In this document: piece after piece, positions 1-8,083 of the stretch
Position numbering within the stretch: position 1 is the stretch's first letter
How the letters are laid out: each line of letters starts with the position of its first letter
Source: Monoraphidium neglectum
Lineage: Eukaryota; Chlorophyta; Chlorophyceae; Sphaeropleales; Selenastraceae
Length of the DNA stretch: 10,409 bases
Direction: 5' to 3'
Assembly: GCF_000611645.1 (NCBI RefSeq)
Contig: NW_014013377.1
Span: 5,708 to 16,116, forward strand
Notes under the pieces: generated by a model
Database searches by the model: none
What the model was told of the DNA's origin: nothing
The model's input: the letters and a program-made list of their open reading frames with translations, nothing else
Made by a program: the position numbers and the translations under genes

Positions 1-2
1 GC

Positions 3-2603
3 CTGGACCTGGCCCCTGCCGACCGCAAGGCGCTCGTGGCGGGGCTAGCCCTGCACGCCAAAGGCCAGGCCTCCCTCGCCGCCGCCGCGCGCGCCGCGCG
101 CCGCGCCGCCGTCGCCGCCGCAGCGGCGCCCGCGGCGGCGCCCGAGGAGGCGGGGGCGTCCGCCGCGCCGGCCGCAGCTGGGGCTGAGGAGGAAGGGGCC
201 GGGAACGCGGGGCCGGGGGCCGAGGCGGCGCTGCGGCAGGCGCTGGAGGAGCTGCTGCTGGCTGAGGAGGCGTTTGACCTGGTAGGGCGCCCCTTTTTGT
301 GTTTGTATTTTGTATGTATTGTGTGTTTTGGTGGGGTGCCGAAACAATTTGTGGCGGCACAAGAGGGCCGCAGGAACGCGGCCGCGCGAAGCTTGGGTTC
401 CTGCATGTGGCGTCCTTGAGCGCGCGGTGTAACCGCCGGGGGGCGCAAGGAAGGATCGTGGGAGGGCGGATGCACACATGCATCGCAGCCCGACAATCTG
501 TCTGTCTGCACCTCGGCCAAATGAAAATGATACTCAATACCTACCCTTTGGGCATCAGCAGGTTTTTGCGGGTGTTTTCCGACGGCGTGCGTGCTGCTCG
601 CCGTGCTTGCCTGTTCTTGCAGGTAGCTGACAAGCAGCTGCTCCAGGCCATTGACAACGTGGCCATGCTGCTGCTGGACATTGTGTGGTGAGCAAGGCGG
701 TGGGATGCGCAAGGATGTTGATTTGTTTTATAGACTCCGGGGAGGCGCTTGGAGTTTGCAGGTGCATATCTTTGGGGCGATGGCCCAAGGGCGTGGCGCA
801 GCCAGCTAACCGCACCAGAATGAGATGACATGGCGCAGGCCCCCACCCTGCCACATGTGGTTTAGTGCACGCGCCCTCTTTTGCTGACGTATACAAACTA
901 GGACCCCTGGCATTCTGTGATGCCCACACATCCTCACACACGCCCACACATGCTAACACACGCCCACACATGCCTGCACAGCACATGCCTGCACACGCCC
1001 ACACATGCCCACACATGCCCACACATGCCCGCACATGCCCACACACGCTCAAAAGGTGTTCCTACCTGCTGCGAGACGTCGGCCGCCTGGGCGTCAGCGC
1101 GGAGCGCCTCGCGCGCGCACGCGGCATGCTCGCGCGCGCCCACGGCCCCAACCTGGAGCGCCTGCGGCAGCTGCACGGCGGCTCGCCAGAGTCTGCTACG
1201 TGAGGCGCCGCGTGCGTTCGCCTTGGCCTCTCGCGCTCGGATTTTTCCCGGCAAGGCGCATCTTCATCCTGGCAAAGGCGCAGCGGGTTGTGCCCGCGCG
1301 ACGAGCGCTGCTTCCCTAATCTTGCACCCCAGGCAACTCCTCTGCTGCTGCCGCGCTCGACAACGCGTTCTGACCCCAATCCACAACTGCTTGGATGCCT
1401 GATTGATCCCTTTGGTTGGCAGGTATGTGCGGCTGGAGGCGATGGAGGGCGTGGTGGCGTTCCACGTGGGAGACCGCCCCGCGGCCGCGCGCAGCCTGAG
1501 GGCCGCGCAGGAGCGCTACGACCGGCTGCAGGTGGGGCGCCGCGGAGGGGACGCGCCCCGCGCGCACGGCACGGCGTCGCTCACGCCCCGCAGGCGCACG
1601 GCCGGCGCCGCCGTGTCTTGGGTGTTGCACCCATGAAAGCACGTGCATGCACACCTCCTGACATTCCCACACATTTGCACATACATGCTCACACATGCAT
1701 GCACACACACACAACGAATTCACCAACGCCTGTCTTCCTCTATCCCCATCAAACGCGAACCCCCCAGGTGTCCCCCCAATCCCTGGCCATGCTGCAAGAA
1801 ATGGGCTACCACACTCAAGAGTCCTCCCGCGCCCTGCGCTTCTGCTCCGGCGACGTCGCGGCCGCCGTCTCGTTCATCGGGGAGCAGCGCGCCAAGCAGA
1901 GGGTGTGGCCCGGCCCGCAAACTGGGCCTCGGCCGGGGCCTGCGCCTGTCTCAGCAGCCTCTGCGGCACGCGGCTGCAAGATCCGCAGCGACGCTTTTTG
2001 CCACCCTGCAAAGCTTGCGTGCGACGGCAGGCACCACTCAGGTTCGGGCTGTCGCCCTCACGGCAAAATCGCTTCTGTGCTCCGCGCAGGAGCGCGCCGC
2101 GGATCGCAAGCGGCAGCGCGCGTGGCACTCGGAGCGGGCGCAGTACGGCAAGACGCAGCGCGGCGCGTACGTTGACCGGGAGCCGCTTGAGCAGCTGGTG
2201 ACGCTGGGCTACGAGAGGGCGCTCGCGGCCGAGGCGCTGAGGGCGGCAGACAACGACATGCACGCGAGGCACGGGGGTGGGGTGCAGGCCCCTGAGGGGG
2301 GGGGAATGCAGGGGCCGCCCGTCAGGCTGCGGGCTGGGGTGGCAGGGTGCGGGCGGAGAGGCGGGCCGACCGGCGAGCGAGATCTTCTAGCCCCGCCCGC
2401 CTTTTCTGATCTGGTCGGGTCGTCGTTTGCCGCACTCGGCCGGGGCCGCCACCTTAGACCACTGCGTTGTCAGCGACTCCCAGCCGCATGCGCCTCGCTT
2501 GGCACTCAGCTCGCGTCCTGCGGGGCGGCAGGCACGCTTGTCTGTGTGCATGCCCTCACATGCCCCATTTCAAGGCCCGAGACACACCCAAACCATCCTC
2601 TCG

Positions 2604-2647
<44 letters not shown>

Positions 2648-3309
2648 CACGCGCACACACACAACGCACAACACACAACATACAACACACAACGAACTCA
2701 TTCACACTCACGCCACCCTGCACACCCTGCCAATGCCCCCCCTAGGCCGCCCTGGACACCCTCACAGACCGCGTCAAGGCGGGCGCCCTGCAGCTGGCCA
2801 TCCTCGCGCGCCAGATACAGGAGGCGGAGCAGGGGCCCCAGGACGTGCAGCGCAAGCACGTGCGCCGCCTGGTGGAGATGGGGTTCGGGGAGAGGGATGC
2901 GAGGGTGGCCCTCAAGGCGGCGGGCGGCAGCTTCCGGCGGGCGGTCGAGCGGCTGGCAGGGCGAGGGGACAGGGATGAAGAGATGGCGGGGGCCGGCGGC
3001 GGGGCCGGCGACAGCGCGAGGCGCGGCGGCGGCTGCTCAAGCAGGCGCGGTGCGTCGGGCGCAAACGGAGCTGGCCACCGCCGTGGCGGCGGCAACGGCG
3101 GCGGTGGCAGTGACGTCAGCGGGTCGTCATCGGGGGAGTCGTCTGCCGAGGCCGACAGCGAGGAGGAGCGGCTGGAGCGGTCGCTGGTGGACTCTGTGCG
3201 CGGCCGTGGCGGCGGGGACGACCCGACGGCGGCGTACGACGTCGATTTGGAGGAGGAGGCAGAGGCCATCCGGCGGTACACGGCGCTGCTGCAGCATCCT
3301 TCGCAGTAG
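3..3309 (+). CDS. NUB1: NUB1-like protein (NEDD8 ultimate buster 1), three UBA domains, 5' partial
   Basis: Proposed exons are 3-281, 623-687, 1056-1199, 1423-1531, 1768-1902, 2090-2263 and 2746-3309 (TAG stop). They give 489 residues in window, and all phases agree. NUB1 family proteins bind NEDD8 and ubiquitin-like conjugates through UBA domains and deliver them to the proteasome. Seen here: a helical region with ALHAKG near residue 15 and LQAIDNVAMLLLDIVW at about 100-115, close to the animal NUB1 segment ending in LDIVW. UBA1 is at about 201-240 (EMGY loop), UBA2 at about 269-311 (TLGY loop) and UBA3 at about 336-371 (EMGF loop). The C-terminus is low-complexity Gly/Ser/Arg followed by an acidic YDVDLEEEAEAI segment, as in animal NUB1. 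An Ala-rich insertion sits at about residues 20-70. The N-terminal ubiquitin-like region must lie left of the window. Intron 6 (2264-2745) is best read as GC-AG; a GT donor at 2282 is the alternative and would insert six residues into UBA2. The family call is firm, and exon ends are inferred. Confidence 0.9.
921..1049 (+). repeat. CA-rich minisatellite in NUB1 intron 2
   Basis: Degenerate tandem copies of a roughly 10-base unit, cccacacatg, with variants (cacgcccaca, tgcctgcaca) fill the 3' end of the intron and stop a few bases before the acceptor at 1055. The open frames crossing it on both strands (Pro-Thr-His or Cys-Gly-His rich) are products of the repeat, not proteins. Confidence 0.9.
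1642..1713 (+). repeat. CA-rich repeat in NUB1 intron 4
   Basis: Imperfect cacacatgc/acatg units related in sequence to the intron 2 minisatellite. They lie within intron 1532-1767, upstream of a C-rich stretch that precedes the acceptor at 1767. Confidence 0.8.
2611..2695 (+). repeat. (AC)n microsatellite in NUB1 intron 6
   Basis: An uninterrupted AC run occupies 2611-2645 (35 bases). It is followed by interrupted acaca/acaac units to about 2695. It lies in the intron 2264-2745 between the two halves of UBA2. Confidence 0.95.
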
Positions 3310-3367
3310 GCGCGGCGTCTGGGGACGTGACAGCAGCAGGCGAAGGTGCGGGCGCGTGGACGTGTGA

Positions 3368-3385
3368 CAATCAAGATCTTGATTG
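3368..3385. repeat. Perfect 18-base palindrome
   Basis: caatcaaga is followed directly by its exact reverse complement, with no spacer. It lies 59 bases past the NUB1 stop codon. It could form a hairpin in the 3' UTR or be a protein-binding site; no function is recognised. Confidence 0.85.
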
Positions 3386-3821
3386 CAGGGCGCGCCCCTG
3401 CCGGCTCCGACCGCACGCAGGTGTGCTTGACGCTGAGGGGCATGCAAAGGGCTTGTAGCCGTGGGACACTGCAGCAGGAGCGTGCTTTTGAGGCTGGCCT
3501 CTTGTGGCGATTTACACCCATTACACGTTGCGCATGCGGCGTTCGTTGTGCTCAGCGCCGCCTTGCTGTGTCACTGCTGGCTCACACACACACTGCAGCC
3601 AGCATTGCCAGTGCGCAGTCGCTATCGCTCCCACCAGTTGGTCTTTTGTTGAGTGCATTTGATCCCTTCTGCAGCGGGTCAAGGTTTTCCAAGCACGTTT
3701 CATTACCTCAACGGGCGCAAGCCACTCAGTGCCCACCATGAATGACAGCTGCGCTGAGCGGCTTGATACTGCTCTCAGCATATTATATCGAAAGCAAGCC
3801 AAATAGGAAGCCCGCGTCGTC

Positions 3822-3826
3822 TTACA
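3822..3826 (-). terminator. Candidate TGTAA polyadenylation signal for secreted protein gene 1
   Basis: TGTAA on the minus strand lies about 300 bases past the gene's stop codon. TGTAA is the established poly(A) signal of many chlorophytes. Two further copies occur at 3512-3516 and 3521-3525, so which one is used is uncertain. Confidence 0.35.
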
Positions 3827-4126
3827 ATTGCAAGGCAGTTGCGCCTGGAAAGTGATCACTAAATGTCCAATGCAGTTCGTGAATCCAAGGTTGGTGCACT
3901 GTGTCATGCGGGCAAGAATACGCAGCAGGCACCTAAATTATTCAAGCACGCCAGCAAGACAACGCAGCTGGACAGGTGCCTGGGACGCAGTGGCAACAGT
4001 TTGGCCTATTGTCTTTGTATAAGCAGCTTGATGTGCCGCAATGTGCGAGGGGCGTTTGCGACTGGTGCTACTGGAAGCCGAGCAAGGTGCGGCCTCACCG
4101 CCATCAAAGGCGATGAGTGCCGTGAC

Positions 4127-4928
4127 TCATCCCAGGAAGGAGGACAGGCGGACGCGCAGGCGGCGGCGCGGCGCGGCCCTGCTGTAGTGGTCGGCGGGCT
4201 GGCAGGGGCGGCCGACGTCGTCGCATGAGTAAAGGGGGCCGTTTACGCTCTTCAGGTAGCCGCAGCTCTGCTCTGGATAGTATGTGAAGCCTGTGCGACG
4301 CGTGGGATTTGGTACATACATTATATTGGAATATAATCGAAAGCGCGAGGCCAGGCTGGGATCAGTGGCGAAGCGGGTGGCAGCAAGGCCGGAAGCTGAC
4401 CACCTAGCAAGGAGTTCCGCATCAGCTGGCTGCGCCAGTCGACTGATGGCTGCGACGACCTGGCCGGATTTGTTGCCACGCGCTCTTGCGGCCGTGTGAC
4501 ACCGGAGGTCGATGCGACGGCCGCTCGCGCACGGGGGCCTGCTCACCGTTGCAGGCCAGGTTGTCTGTGCAGGCGCCCTGGACAGCGTCGACGGTCCCGC
4601 ACACGCGGCAGGCGGGGCTGCCGCCGCAAGGCACGTCATCCTGCCCTTTGGGTGCCCTCACGCCGCGGTCGACCACGTACTCATCAGCGAGCGCAGAGGG
4701 CAGGGCGCCTGCGGACGCGCGGGGTTTCATGGATGGCGGAGGATAGTGGGGGTGGGAAAGTAAACCTCGTGCGGCTTTGCAGCCGGCAGTGAGGTACAAG
4801 CAAACTGCTGCGCAGTGGCACGAGGTTTGGTGGGTGCTTCGAGGCAGGATTGCTTGGCCGTCTCAAGCACCTGCCACCAGGACCAGAAGGACGACAAACA
4901 GCGATGCCACACGCGCCGCCAGCGACAT
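4127..4928 (-). CDS. Small secreted eight-cysteine protein 1 (unknown family, 127 aa)
   Basis: Exons in transcript order are 4928-4871, 4708-4547 and 4290-4127 (TGA stop). Both introns are GT-AG and phase 1, giving 127 residues. Residues 1-27 form a signal peptide: a hydrophobic core FVVLLVLV and a likely cleavage after ALA at 25-27. The mature protein starts near DEYVVD. Cysteines fall at 47, 53, 56, 66, 72, 83, 96 and 103 (spacing x5, x2, x9, x5, x10, x12, x6). Conserved blocks shared with the neighbouring paralog are CRVCG, CNGF, YYP, QSCGYLKS and DHY. The tail (110-127) is arginine-rich. No catalytic motif or membrane anchor is seen beyond the signal peptide, and I recognise no family. 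Eight even-numbered cysteines suggest up to four disulfides, hence an extracellular or wall location (inference). The start ATG is supported because it opens the signal peptide with correct phase. The role is unknown. Confidence 0.78.
4320..4337. repeat. AT-rich inverted repeat in intron 2 of secreted protein gene 1
   Basis: Arms attatatt and aatataat are exact reverse complements separated by two G bases. The element lies in intron 4291-4546, about 30 bases before the acceptor in transcript sense. It stands out as an AT island in GC-rich sequence. Confidence 0.75.
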
Positions 4929-5657
4929 CACGTTGGAGCTTTCTAGCTACTAGGAAGCGATGAGTGTGATGTGCAGTGGTGCAGCGTTCAAACGGTTCAC
5001 AGATGGTATTTCGAGTATGAATTTCACGGATTCGAAGTATGAAACGTCAAAGTTGGCCTTCCAGGGTGTGACGAGTGTGATGTGACCTCGGTCACTTAAC
5101 TGTCGTCCAAGGTTGAATCACGAGGCAATTCGCCCTGCACGTGCAGAGTCTCACTCTACGTGAAACAACTTTGAGTGTATAGACATCCCCCAGTGCCCTG
5201 ATGGAACTCGATGTCGCAGTGTCAGGGCTAGTTACAAGACACCGCCTCGTTTGCACGGGTGGCATTAGACACGGTTTCTGAGTCATCACCAGCAATCGGC
5301 GGGATCCGTGCTGTTTGAACGGCAGGCTGGTTTGTCACCCTCGGCGGCTGCTATAATACAACTTCAGTCTTTCACAACCAGCTGGGCCTGGCACGCACCT
5401 CCCCTCACTGCACCTCAACTGCTTACATCCGCCGGCGATCCTGGACGCGGCATGAGCACCTCCACACGCAGCCTTCCAGATGCACTGCCCCAGGACTGCT
5501 GTCCATGGTGTTCGCTGTACTCTCCCTCCAGCGGGACCTCAGCCCCCGCAGCCTGCAGCAGGCAAACTTCAGAACGCCACCGCCGGGGCCTGGCCCACTG
5601 TCCCACCAGGACACTTGCGCAATGACCGCACTGCACTCAGGATCCATGTGACAATCA
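4929..5657. other. Spacer between the two secreted-protein genes (5' flank of gene 1, 3' flank of gene 2)
   Basis: No supported gene. For the minus-strand genes this holds the upstream region of gene 1 and the 3' UTR of gene 2. A 12-base direct repeat, gagtgtgatgtg, occurs at 4962-4973 and 5073-5084. No TATA box is evident near the gene 1 start. Short frames here lack splice or domain support. Confidence 0.6.
5423..5427 (-). terminator. Candidate TGTAA polyadenylation signal for secreted protein gene 2
   Basis: TGTAA on the minus strand lies about 230 bases past the gene 2 stop, a plausible 3' UTR length. Another copy is at 5232-5236. The assignment rests on the known chlorophyte signal only. 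Confidence 0.35.
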
Positions 5658-5912
5658 TCAAGGAGCCGCTGCCTGCTTACAGTAATGGTCCGATGCCTCG
5701 CATGGGCTGTTGCTGTTGTTATTATGGTCGGAGCAGGAGCTCAGCGGCGAGTTGCGGCTCTTGAGGTAGCCGCAGCTCTGAGCAGGGTAGTAACTAAAAC
5801 CTGGGGGGGGGACGATTGGCAGGGGTGCCAACTCAGTCCAGACATGTGCAGCTGTGGGTCTAAGGGACAGCGTGCCACCCAGGTCAGAGTGTGGCGAGAG
5901 GAGTGAAGCAGG

Positions 5913-5963
<51 letters not shown>

Positions 5964-6548
5964 GGGTGTGTGTGTGTGTGTCTGCAAACTTGCTTGTGCT
6001 GCTATGCAGCGATGAGCCAAGCAGCTATGCCGTGATTTTGTGAACGCCTTTGACAGTGCGCATCGCCGGCATCTCTGTGGTGCAAGGTCTCAAAGCTGCC
6101 CTTTCAACCTTTTTCGTCCGCAATTCCGGCCGCAAACTGGCATGCCTCATGCAACCTGCGCAGCCCCGCGGCCCTGTTGCACGTGCACGCACGAGGGCTC
6201 CCAAGAGCACTGTCCTGTTATGCCCACCGTTGCAGTTAGTCATCCTGTCGCAGGCAGTGCCAACCTCGCCGACCGACCCGCACACACGGCAGGAGCTCTG
6301 ACCGCCGCAGGGAATGTCGTTGGCGCCGCCAGGGACAAATCTGCCAAAGTCAACTGTATAGGCGGCGTGCGCAAGGCCTGCGGCCAGCGATTTTGCAAGG
6401 CCCCGTTTGTCAATTTGAGAGCAGCTAATTGCTGAGTTACAAATACGGTACAAAAAATACAGGTTCAGAACCCAAACCCCAACGGGCACATGCCTGCGGC
6501 CAGGAGCAGCAGGGCGGTCGTCCGCGCAGCGCAGGCCAGCCAGCGCAT
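5658..6548 (-). CDS. Small secreted eight-cysteine protein 2, paralog of protein 1 (115 aa)
   Basis: Exons in transcript order are 6548-6494, 6377-6228 and 5800-5658 (TGA stop), all phase 1 junctions, 115 residues. The signal peptide covers residues 1-23: hydrophobic core TTALLLLAA, likely cleavage after AHA at 21-23. Cysteines are at 42, 48, 51, 61, 67, 78, 91, 102 and 109. The first seven have exactly the spacing of protein 1, and by hand count 32 of 50 residues are identical between C42 and C91 without a gap. After that the two diverge: this copy has an Asn/Ser-rich loop at 92-100 and an extra ninth cysteine. Exon borders and phases match gene 1, which supports both models and a tandem duplication. 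Intron 1 (6378-6493) starts with GC, not GT. The alternative GT-AG model (donor in GCAT|gtgccc, acceptor in AATTAG) also keeps frame but loses the match to gene 1 around the signal cleavage site. Function is unknown. Confidence 0.75.
5916..5981 (+). repeat. (GT)n microsatellite in intron 2 of secreted protein gene 2
   Basis: A pure GT run covers 5916-5954 (39 bases) and continues with GGG interruptions to 5981. On the transcribed (minus) sense it reads as CA repeats. It lies within the intron 5801-6227. Confidence 0.95.
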
Positions 6549-6845
6549 CGCCACGTGTTACAGTGTGCCAGATGGTGTTTGTGCGTGGTGGAAGACGCAA
6601 GATCAGGCTCCAGATTTGTGCTCGTGCCTTCCCGTTTGCTTGTAACACAAACCTCAAATGAGGATTGCGTGGTCGTTGAATCTCACTTTGTTTCTTGCTG
6701 GGATGACCACCTTGGACAACCTCACCCCCTGCCAAGGACGTCACCCTGCTGGCATGCGATTCCACGGCCTGTGACCTCCGAATTTGTTCCCGGTACGTAA
6801 TCAAGTTGCATGCTGGGTGCTTGTAGGGAAGCTCGGTGGGCTAGC

Positions 6846-6860
6846 GTTGACCTGGTCAAC
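6846..6860. promoter_or_regulatory. TTGACC/GGTCAA inverted repeat, possible W-box-like site
   Basis: Arms gttgacc and ggtcaac are exact reverse complements separated by one T. A third partial copy, tggtcaac, is at 6908-6915. TTGACC resembles the W-box bound by WRKY factors. The site lies about 300 bases upstream of secreted protein gene 2. A regulatory role is a guess. Confidence 0.25.
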
Positions 6861-7707
6861 ACCCACCCCTTTTCCACTCAGCAACCAGCCGCACCGCATG
6901 CCTCAACTGGTCAACAATTTGACTTTTATATGAATGCTTACACCTTTTCATGTTCGATATCGCAGAAGACTTCAGTGTGGAGGCTTGCAGTATGGTGCGC
7001 ACAGGCCGGCCCCGGCTTGGATGTCGCAATGACGTGCGCCCTGCTGCTGACTTCGAGTTCTAGAACACTGCAGGAAACAGGCAGCCCATAAAACAAACTT
7101 TTATATCTTAATTTATACCTAGCATGCAGTCGGCCACAAGCCCGCACACGGCAGGAACGAACGTCCGGGAGTTCTCACAAGTCACTCCGCCGTCGCGGTG
7201 ATATCCAAGCTGGCAGCTGCTTTGAAAACAACGACGTATCCAAGGAAACTCGTGAAACACTTCAAACAGCCACAAGCAAGATCGCGAGGCAATCTCACGG
7301 CCCCGTCCCAAAGCTCAATCTCCAGCCGTAGGCTCTCATTGTAGCAGGAACGGAAAGGATATTGAACATTCCAACGTGAGCCGCGCTGCCAGCCTCTGCT
7401 CGGAAGCTGTGCTGCGATGCAGCACAGTGTCTTGCCGCTCCAAAGTCGCCGGGCGCGCAACACATGAGCACACCCGACATGCAGGAAGTTGCGGCCGCCG
7501 CGACGCACAAAGCAAGCGCAGGCGCACTTGACTGCCAACCTCAATGCGCCGCTGCCGCTGTTGCAGAGCAGCAGCAAAACGACACAGCAACCAGGCGGCA
7601 TGGCCAACGGCACAATGCAGCACTGGCCGCTGGTGACAACGTCTCTCATTGAGTATGCCGCGCGCTGGCATGGCGAGCAGGAGATTATTTGTAAGACTGT
7701 GGAGGTG

Positions 7708-7708
<1 letters not shown>

Positions 7709-7751
<43 letters not shown>

Positions 7752-7774
7752 CTGCTGCTGCTGCTGCTGCTGCT
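7709..7774 (+). repeat. (GCT)n triplet repeat, 22 units
   Basis: Ten GCT, one ACT, three GCT, one ACT, then seven GCT units. It lies upstream of the acyl-CoA synthetase exons. It could be 5' UTR, intron or part of a first exon (polyalanine in one frame, polyserine in a minus-strand frame). Nothing in the flanks settles this. Confidence 0.95.
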
Positions 7775-7780
7775 TGTAGT

Positions 7781-7801
7781 GGGGTTGGGGTAGGGGTAGG
7801 G
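7781..7801 (+). other. G-quadruplex motif
   Basis: Four G-runs (4, 4, 4 and 3 G) separated by two-base loops TT, TA and TA satisfy the canonical G3+N1-7 pattern. The motif sits seven bases after the GCT tract and about 300 bases before the first recognised synthetase exon. Confidence 0.7.
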
Positions 7802-8083
7802 ATGGAAGGTTGCGTTGTGCTGATGGTGTTCGCGCTTTTGTTTTGGAGAGCGAGGCAGGGACCGTGTGCGGCTCATGGTACAGGCCGATTGGAAAGGATG
7901 CCCATCTGCCAGGCGTTGCAGGCTTGCTGCGGGCAAGCAGCAGTGATGGAGGTGGGGGTTGAGACGCCCCACAGGTGGTGTGGGGAGCCAGTACTGGTCA
8001 AAGCAGGCGGCGGCGCCGACTGCAAGATTTGACAAAACGAGTGCAGCGCAGATGGCGCAACATCCCCCCTTCACTCCACCCAG

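Larger units (their letters stand above)
3310..4126. other. Convergent intergenic region between NUB1-like gene and secreted protein gene 1
   Basis: No convincing exon is seen on either strand; open frames are short and lack family features or consistent splice phases. The stretch probably holds the two facing 3' UTRs. It contains an 18-base palindrome at 3368-3385 and TGTAA motifs on the minus strand (for example 3822-3826). GC is visibly lower than in the flanking exons. I found no plus-strand TGTAA for the NUB1-like transcript. Confidence 0.6.
6549..8083. other. Divergent intergenic region between secreted protein gene 2 and acyl-CoA synthetase gene
   Basis: No gene is supported with confidence. 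The region should contain both promoters and possibly an unplaced first exon of the synthetase. A candidate is ATG at 7670 with basic residues up to a GT donor at 7705, which could be a targeting peptide; its phase would match an acceptor at 8051, but this is speculative. The region also holds a 15-base palindrome at 6846-6860, a GCT triplet tract and a G-quadruplex motif. A long minus-strand frame at 7182-7649 has a hydrophobic start but no family or codon support. Confidence 0.5.

Noticed and set aside
921..1049. CRISPR-like array
   Set aside because: Units are about 10 bases, degenerate and without spacers; this is a simple CA-rich minisatellite.
1643..3367. A 574-residue plus-strand open frame
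   Set aside because: It overlaps one true NUB1 exon (2090-2263) but otherwise runs through introns, CA repeats and the last exon in the wrong frame. The repeat and GC richness remove stop codons.
2742..3521. A 259-residue minus-strand open frame
   Set aside because: It is antisense to the last NUB1 exon; its Ser/Pro/Arg composition is the mirror of that GC-rich exon.
6025..6804. A 259-residue minus-strand frame as a single-exon gene
   Set aside because: Only 6228-6377 matches the paralog; the rest covers intron and upstream sequence. The three-exon model explains the homology and signal peptide.
7781..7801. Interstitial telomere repeat
   Set aside because: The G-run units GGGGTT/GGGGTA do not match the algal TTTAGGG repeat and are too few; a G-quadruplex motif is the safer description.
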